From contig UQSL01000025.1 in the NCBI GenBank assembly GCA_900543705.1, forward strand, positions 1-23,348: a stretch of DNA of 23,348 nt. The letters are read 5' to 3'. The notes beneath the pieces are model-generated. The model searched no databases, was not told where the DNA came from, and worked only from the letters and a program-made list of their open reading frames with translations. Within the stretch, counting starts at the first letter, position 1; every line of letters starts with the position of its first letter. The stretch comes from an uncultured Oscillospiraceae bacterium. Its GTDB lineage: Bacteria > Bacillota > Clostridia > Oscillospirales > Ruminococcaceae. This document shows positions 20,769 through 23,348 of the stretch, in pieces. The position numbers and the translations under genes were made by a program.

Positions 20769-22022
20769 TTGAAAAAATGGTGTCTCAGTCTTCTGATGGC
20801 CTGCTGCCTCATCCTGATTCTTTTTTCGGGCTGTCAGCAAAGCTCCGGCCCAAAAGCCCCCAAATCCACAAAGGACAACGGCGAGCCCCTGACCCTCTAC
20901 TGCGGAAGCGAAGGAAGCGCCAACATTATAGAACAGATTGTAGAAGCATATAACCGCCGCGCAGAACCAACCGACCAGTTGGAAATCATCCCCTATGCAG
21001 GGGATGAGGGCGCCGCCATTACCACAGAATTGATTTCCGGAAAAGGCCCGGATCTCTTTTTCTTTTCACCAATAGCCCTTGGACAGCTCTATCCCATCAT
21101 GGACAAGGGCTTGTTCCAGGACTTGGACTACTACTTTGAAAAAAACGGCATTTCCCTGGAGAATTACAACCAGAATATCATAAACGCTGGCGTTTATGAA
21201 GGCAGGCGGATGTATATCCCCTGCTGGTATTATACCGGCTTTTTCCTGACCACGGAATCCAAATTGCGGCAATTTGGGATTCCATCCGATATCTCCATTA
21301 ACAATATGGACTGCTCCAACCTCCTGCCCTACCTCGACGCCATTTCCGCACAGGGGATGACCCTGTTCAACATGCCTCCTGGTATCGAATTTCTGGTTTC
21401 AAAGTTTGTCGATTACAACAAGAAAACCACGGCGTTTTCCTCAGAGGAATTCAAGACAATGGCAGAGCAGCAGAAGCTGCTGCGCTCAGCCTCCGGAGGA
21501 CAGGGCAGTTCGGATTGTGTATTCACCTATGGATTAACTCTGGGTGGGTTACAGGGTATCCTGGCATACATGGCAGAAAACCCATTGCCGGATGACAAAT
21601 ACCTCCTGATTCCCGAGACGACCCTCGATGGCAGCGAGATGGCCTATCTGAACAATGGCTCCGTCGCCATCAATTCCAATTCCCCAAACGGGGAACGGGC
21701 GTTTAAATTTGTCGAATGGCTCATCAGCGAACAGACCCAGTCCGATACCACCATCATTTCCAACGGTGTTAACTCCATCCACAAAGCCGCGTTCCAGACC
21801 CGCATCGATCAGACGATGGCCCTGTCACAGCAGGAACAGGAGATCGTCCGGCAGTATTGCAGTCTCAGTGAGGCCATCACCTCCACTTGTAATATCGACA
21901 TTGCGTTCCACTCAGAAATCTTTTATCCGCTCTGGAGCGATTATCTGGACGACAAACTGACGCTGGAGGAATTTGTTTCCCAGCTTGACAGCAAGGCAAA
22001 TCTGTACTTTAAAGAACGGTAG
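20769..22022 (+). CDS. Extracellular solute-binding lipoprotein, second copy
   Basis: A 417-aa lipoprotein: signal MKKWCLSLLMACCLILILF, lipobox FSGC with Cys22, then TLYCGSEGSANIIEQIVEAY, ISGKGPDLFFFSPIAL, YIPCWYYTGFFLT and SINGERAFKFVEWL-like C-terminal features (here SPNGERAFKFVEWLIS). The start is probably the TTG at 20769, since AAAGAGG lies 8 bases before it; a GTG at 20760 is inside that site. It shares the GxGPDLF motif, length and plan with the lipoprotein at 18922, so they look like old paralogues. No transporter gene is adjacent. It is closed by a terminator at 22053-22102. Confidence 0.85.
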   Translation: MKKWCLSLLMACCLILILFSGCQQSSGPKAPKSTKDNGEPLTLYCGSEGSANIIEQIVEAYNRRAEPTDQLEIIPYAGDEGAAITTELISGKGPDLFFFSPIALGQLYPIMDKGLFQDLDYYFEKNGISLENYNQNIINAGVYEGRRMYIPCWYYTGFFLTTESKLRQFGIPSDISINNMDCSNLLPYLDAISAQGMTLFNMPPGIEFLVSKFVDYNKKTTAFSSEEFKTMAEQQKLLRSASGGQGSSDCVFTYGLTLGGLQGILAYMAENPLPDDKYLLIPETTLDGSEMAYLNNGSVAINSNSPNGERAFKFVEWLISEQTQSDTTIISNGVNSIHKAAFQTRIDQTMALSQQEQEIVRQYCSLSEAITSTCNIDIAFHSEIFYPLWSDYLDDKLTLEEFVSQLDSKANLYFKER

Positions 22023-22052
22023 ATTTCCCCTTTGATGTTCCTAAAGTCAAAC

Positions 22053-22102
22053 AAAAAGAGCAAGGTTTTCAGCACTAAATGCGTCTGAAAGCCTTGCTTT
22101 TT
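22053..22102. terminator. Bidirectional terminator after the second lipoprotein gene
   Basis: AAAAAG plus AGCAAGGTTTTCAG pairs with CTGAAAGCCTTGCT plus TTTT, with one G-U pair and a 12-base loop. It lies between two converging transcripts. Confidence 0.85.
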
Positions 22103-22185
22103 ATATGCGGACTTGGCCTCTGGTTGACCGAAATGACTGGCATAACATCAGGAGACTTGTGGGTGTTCAGACTTATGGACAAAAA

Positions 22186-22524
22186 TCAAATCGATCTTGA
22201 CCACACTTTCACCTGGGTAATCACATCTCGGAGTCGGTCGCCGGCTACATTGAATTCCAGAATATCATCTGCGGTGTCGCCCCACATTTCATCCTCCGGA
22301 GCGTATTCTTCGTTGGTATTCATATTATAATATTTCCCATCCTTTTCATAACAGCCTGCTCCGATATTAATTCGACCCTCAGGGTGACAAATCGTATACT
22401 GGTTTCCTTTCCACTCAAATTCTACTTCTCCACCGTTATTCACACACCATTTAAATTCGCTGATTGTTTTAAAACGATTGTCTTCAAAAGAACTGACCTC
22501 GCTTATCACTGTAAATTTACTCAT
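22186..22524 (-). CDS. Hypothetical 112-aa acidic protein next to DUF4417
   Basis: From the ATG at 22522-22524 it reads MSKFTVISEVSSFEDNRF, has two Trp-rich segments (FKWCVNNG, VEFEWKGNQY) and ends LRDVITQVKVWSRSI. The start overlaps the stop of the DUF4417 gene by ATGA, with AGGGAG about 11 bases upstream, so the two were probably coupled. I do not recognise the family; short proteins with a VEFEWKGxxY-like core occur in phage and mobile DNA. The frame stays open further upstream (to 22620), where it encodes INYPDGAPEFKYYQG, which looks like real protein sequence in another phase of the neighbour. Confidence 0.55.
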   Translation of the reverse strand: MSKFTVISEVSSFEDNRFKTISEFKWCVNNGGEVEFEWKGNQYTICHPEGRINIGAGCYEKDGKYYNMNTNEEYAPEDEMWGDTADDILEFNVAGDRLRDVITQVKVWSRSI

Positions 22525-23348
22525 TTCGTGTTCATCTCCCTGATAATATTTAAACTCCGGTGCGCCATCCGGATAATTGATGGGACCTTGGATCCCTTGG
22601 ATACCGCGCTGAAAATACAATCGGGCTGTACCGTTGTCTTATATACAATGATATCACCCGATTCATTCTTGAACAAGTTCTCATGGCTTTTATTTTGGTA
22701 TTTCCAACTGCTCCGCTCATAGTCCACATAAAGGATATCTCCCTGCATTTCCGGAAACGGTTTGCTGTAACAGATGATTTGGGCGGGCTCAATCCGTTCG
22801 AGCATTTCGCGATAGCCCTTTAGAAAGAATTCCTTCTGGTCGGAATGATTGTTATGCTCTTGCACCATGTAGGTGGAAACCGCAACCATGCTTCCTTTCG
22901 GAATTCCCTCAAAGCAAAATTCAAAGGTGTCTTCATTTCCCCAATTCACAGTGGGAATCACTTTGATCTCCTTGCTTGCCAAATATGCTCCGCACCAGCG
23001 ATTGCGAAAGGTATTATACAGTTGTAACGTCCGATTCATTTCAAGGTACATACTGAAATCCGGCGACAACACCCCTTTATATTCTTTCAGCTTCTCTACA
23101 TAATCATCCGGCCTGTCCCAAATTTTCTCAAATTTAAGTCGTACAGAAAAAAGTGGACGATTCGGTCAAAATTCTTATCATCGTTTTTTGCTTTGTCAAA
23201 ACCAATCAAATTTACTTTTTTCAATTCGTCATCTGAGAATGCAGCTTTGGGAATGACCGGTATATTAAACCTGCCTGTGCCTTTAAACTGGTTTGTGGAA
23301 ACTTCCGGCGAATCGTCATCCTTCTCCAGGTTCTTGAACGGATCTTCA
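22521..23348 (-). pseudogene. DUF4417-family protein, frameshifted and cut by the window end
   Basis: On the minus strand, from the window edge, the frame encodes FNIPVIPKAAF and LIGFDKAKNDDKNFDRIVHF, then meets a stop. The next phase, from about 23136, encodes LKFEKIWDRPDDYVEKLKEY, then VLSPDFSMYLEM, VIPTVNWGNEDTFEFCFEGI and PKGSMVAVSTYMVQ, which is the DUF4417 core. The join lies near 23131-23146 and looks like a one- or two-base change. DUF4417 proteins are common in plasmid, phage and other mobile DNA of Firmicutes, and their role is unclear. The 3' end also has a competing open phase. A sequencing error cannot be excluded. Confidence 0.65.

Overview
The window looks like chromosome of a spore-forming, anaerobic Gram-positive bacterium of the class Clostridia, probably a gut Oscillospirales-type organism. 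This is inferred from moderate GC, strong AGGAGG-type ribosome sites, several TTG starts, a SpoIIID regulator, a LysM/GH18 spore-type hydrolase and gene families typical of Clostridia. I saw no rRNA, tRNA or CRISPR array.

Left part (1-16036) is mostly core genes. A leftward operon encodes an OmpR-type response regulator, its membrane sensor kinase and the N-terminus of a membrane-anchored HtrA-like protease. Divergent from it is ychF. Next come a short decayed transposase-like stretch, then proC with an Rsm22-type putative Fe-S methyltransferase-like gene, leftward spoIIID, and nadB-nadC (overlapping, no nadA beside them). A VanZ-family membrane protein follows, then about 0.8 kb of decayed DNA with a DUF5655-like remnant. 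The next leftward block is a CmpB-type five-helix membrane protein followed by a degenerate LCP-like protein. A leftward glpK plus LysM/GH18 hydrolase pair closes this part.

Right part (16037-22102) is the accessory region of most interest. It is a relic of a cysteine-rich RiPP locus of the clostridial CcpM / CLI_3235 type. In order it holds a radical SAM/SPASM maturase gene that keeps its N-terminus and SPASM C-terminus but has lost the radical SAM core, an intact TIGR04066-type maturation protein, a short acyl-carrier-related protein and a 56-aa Cys-rich precursor. Two solitary solute-binding lipoproteins follow, with a second Cys-rich peptide hidden between them; its leader is put out of frame by one base in a G run. 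A diverged duplicate of the end of the acyl-carrier-related gene lies before the first lipoprotein, so the locus seems to have grown by local duplication and then decayed. If still working, it would need a maturase in trans.

The right end (22186-23348, leftward) carries a frameshifted DUF4417 gene and an overlapping 112-aa hypothetical protein, a pair typical of mobile or phage-derived DNA.
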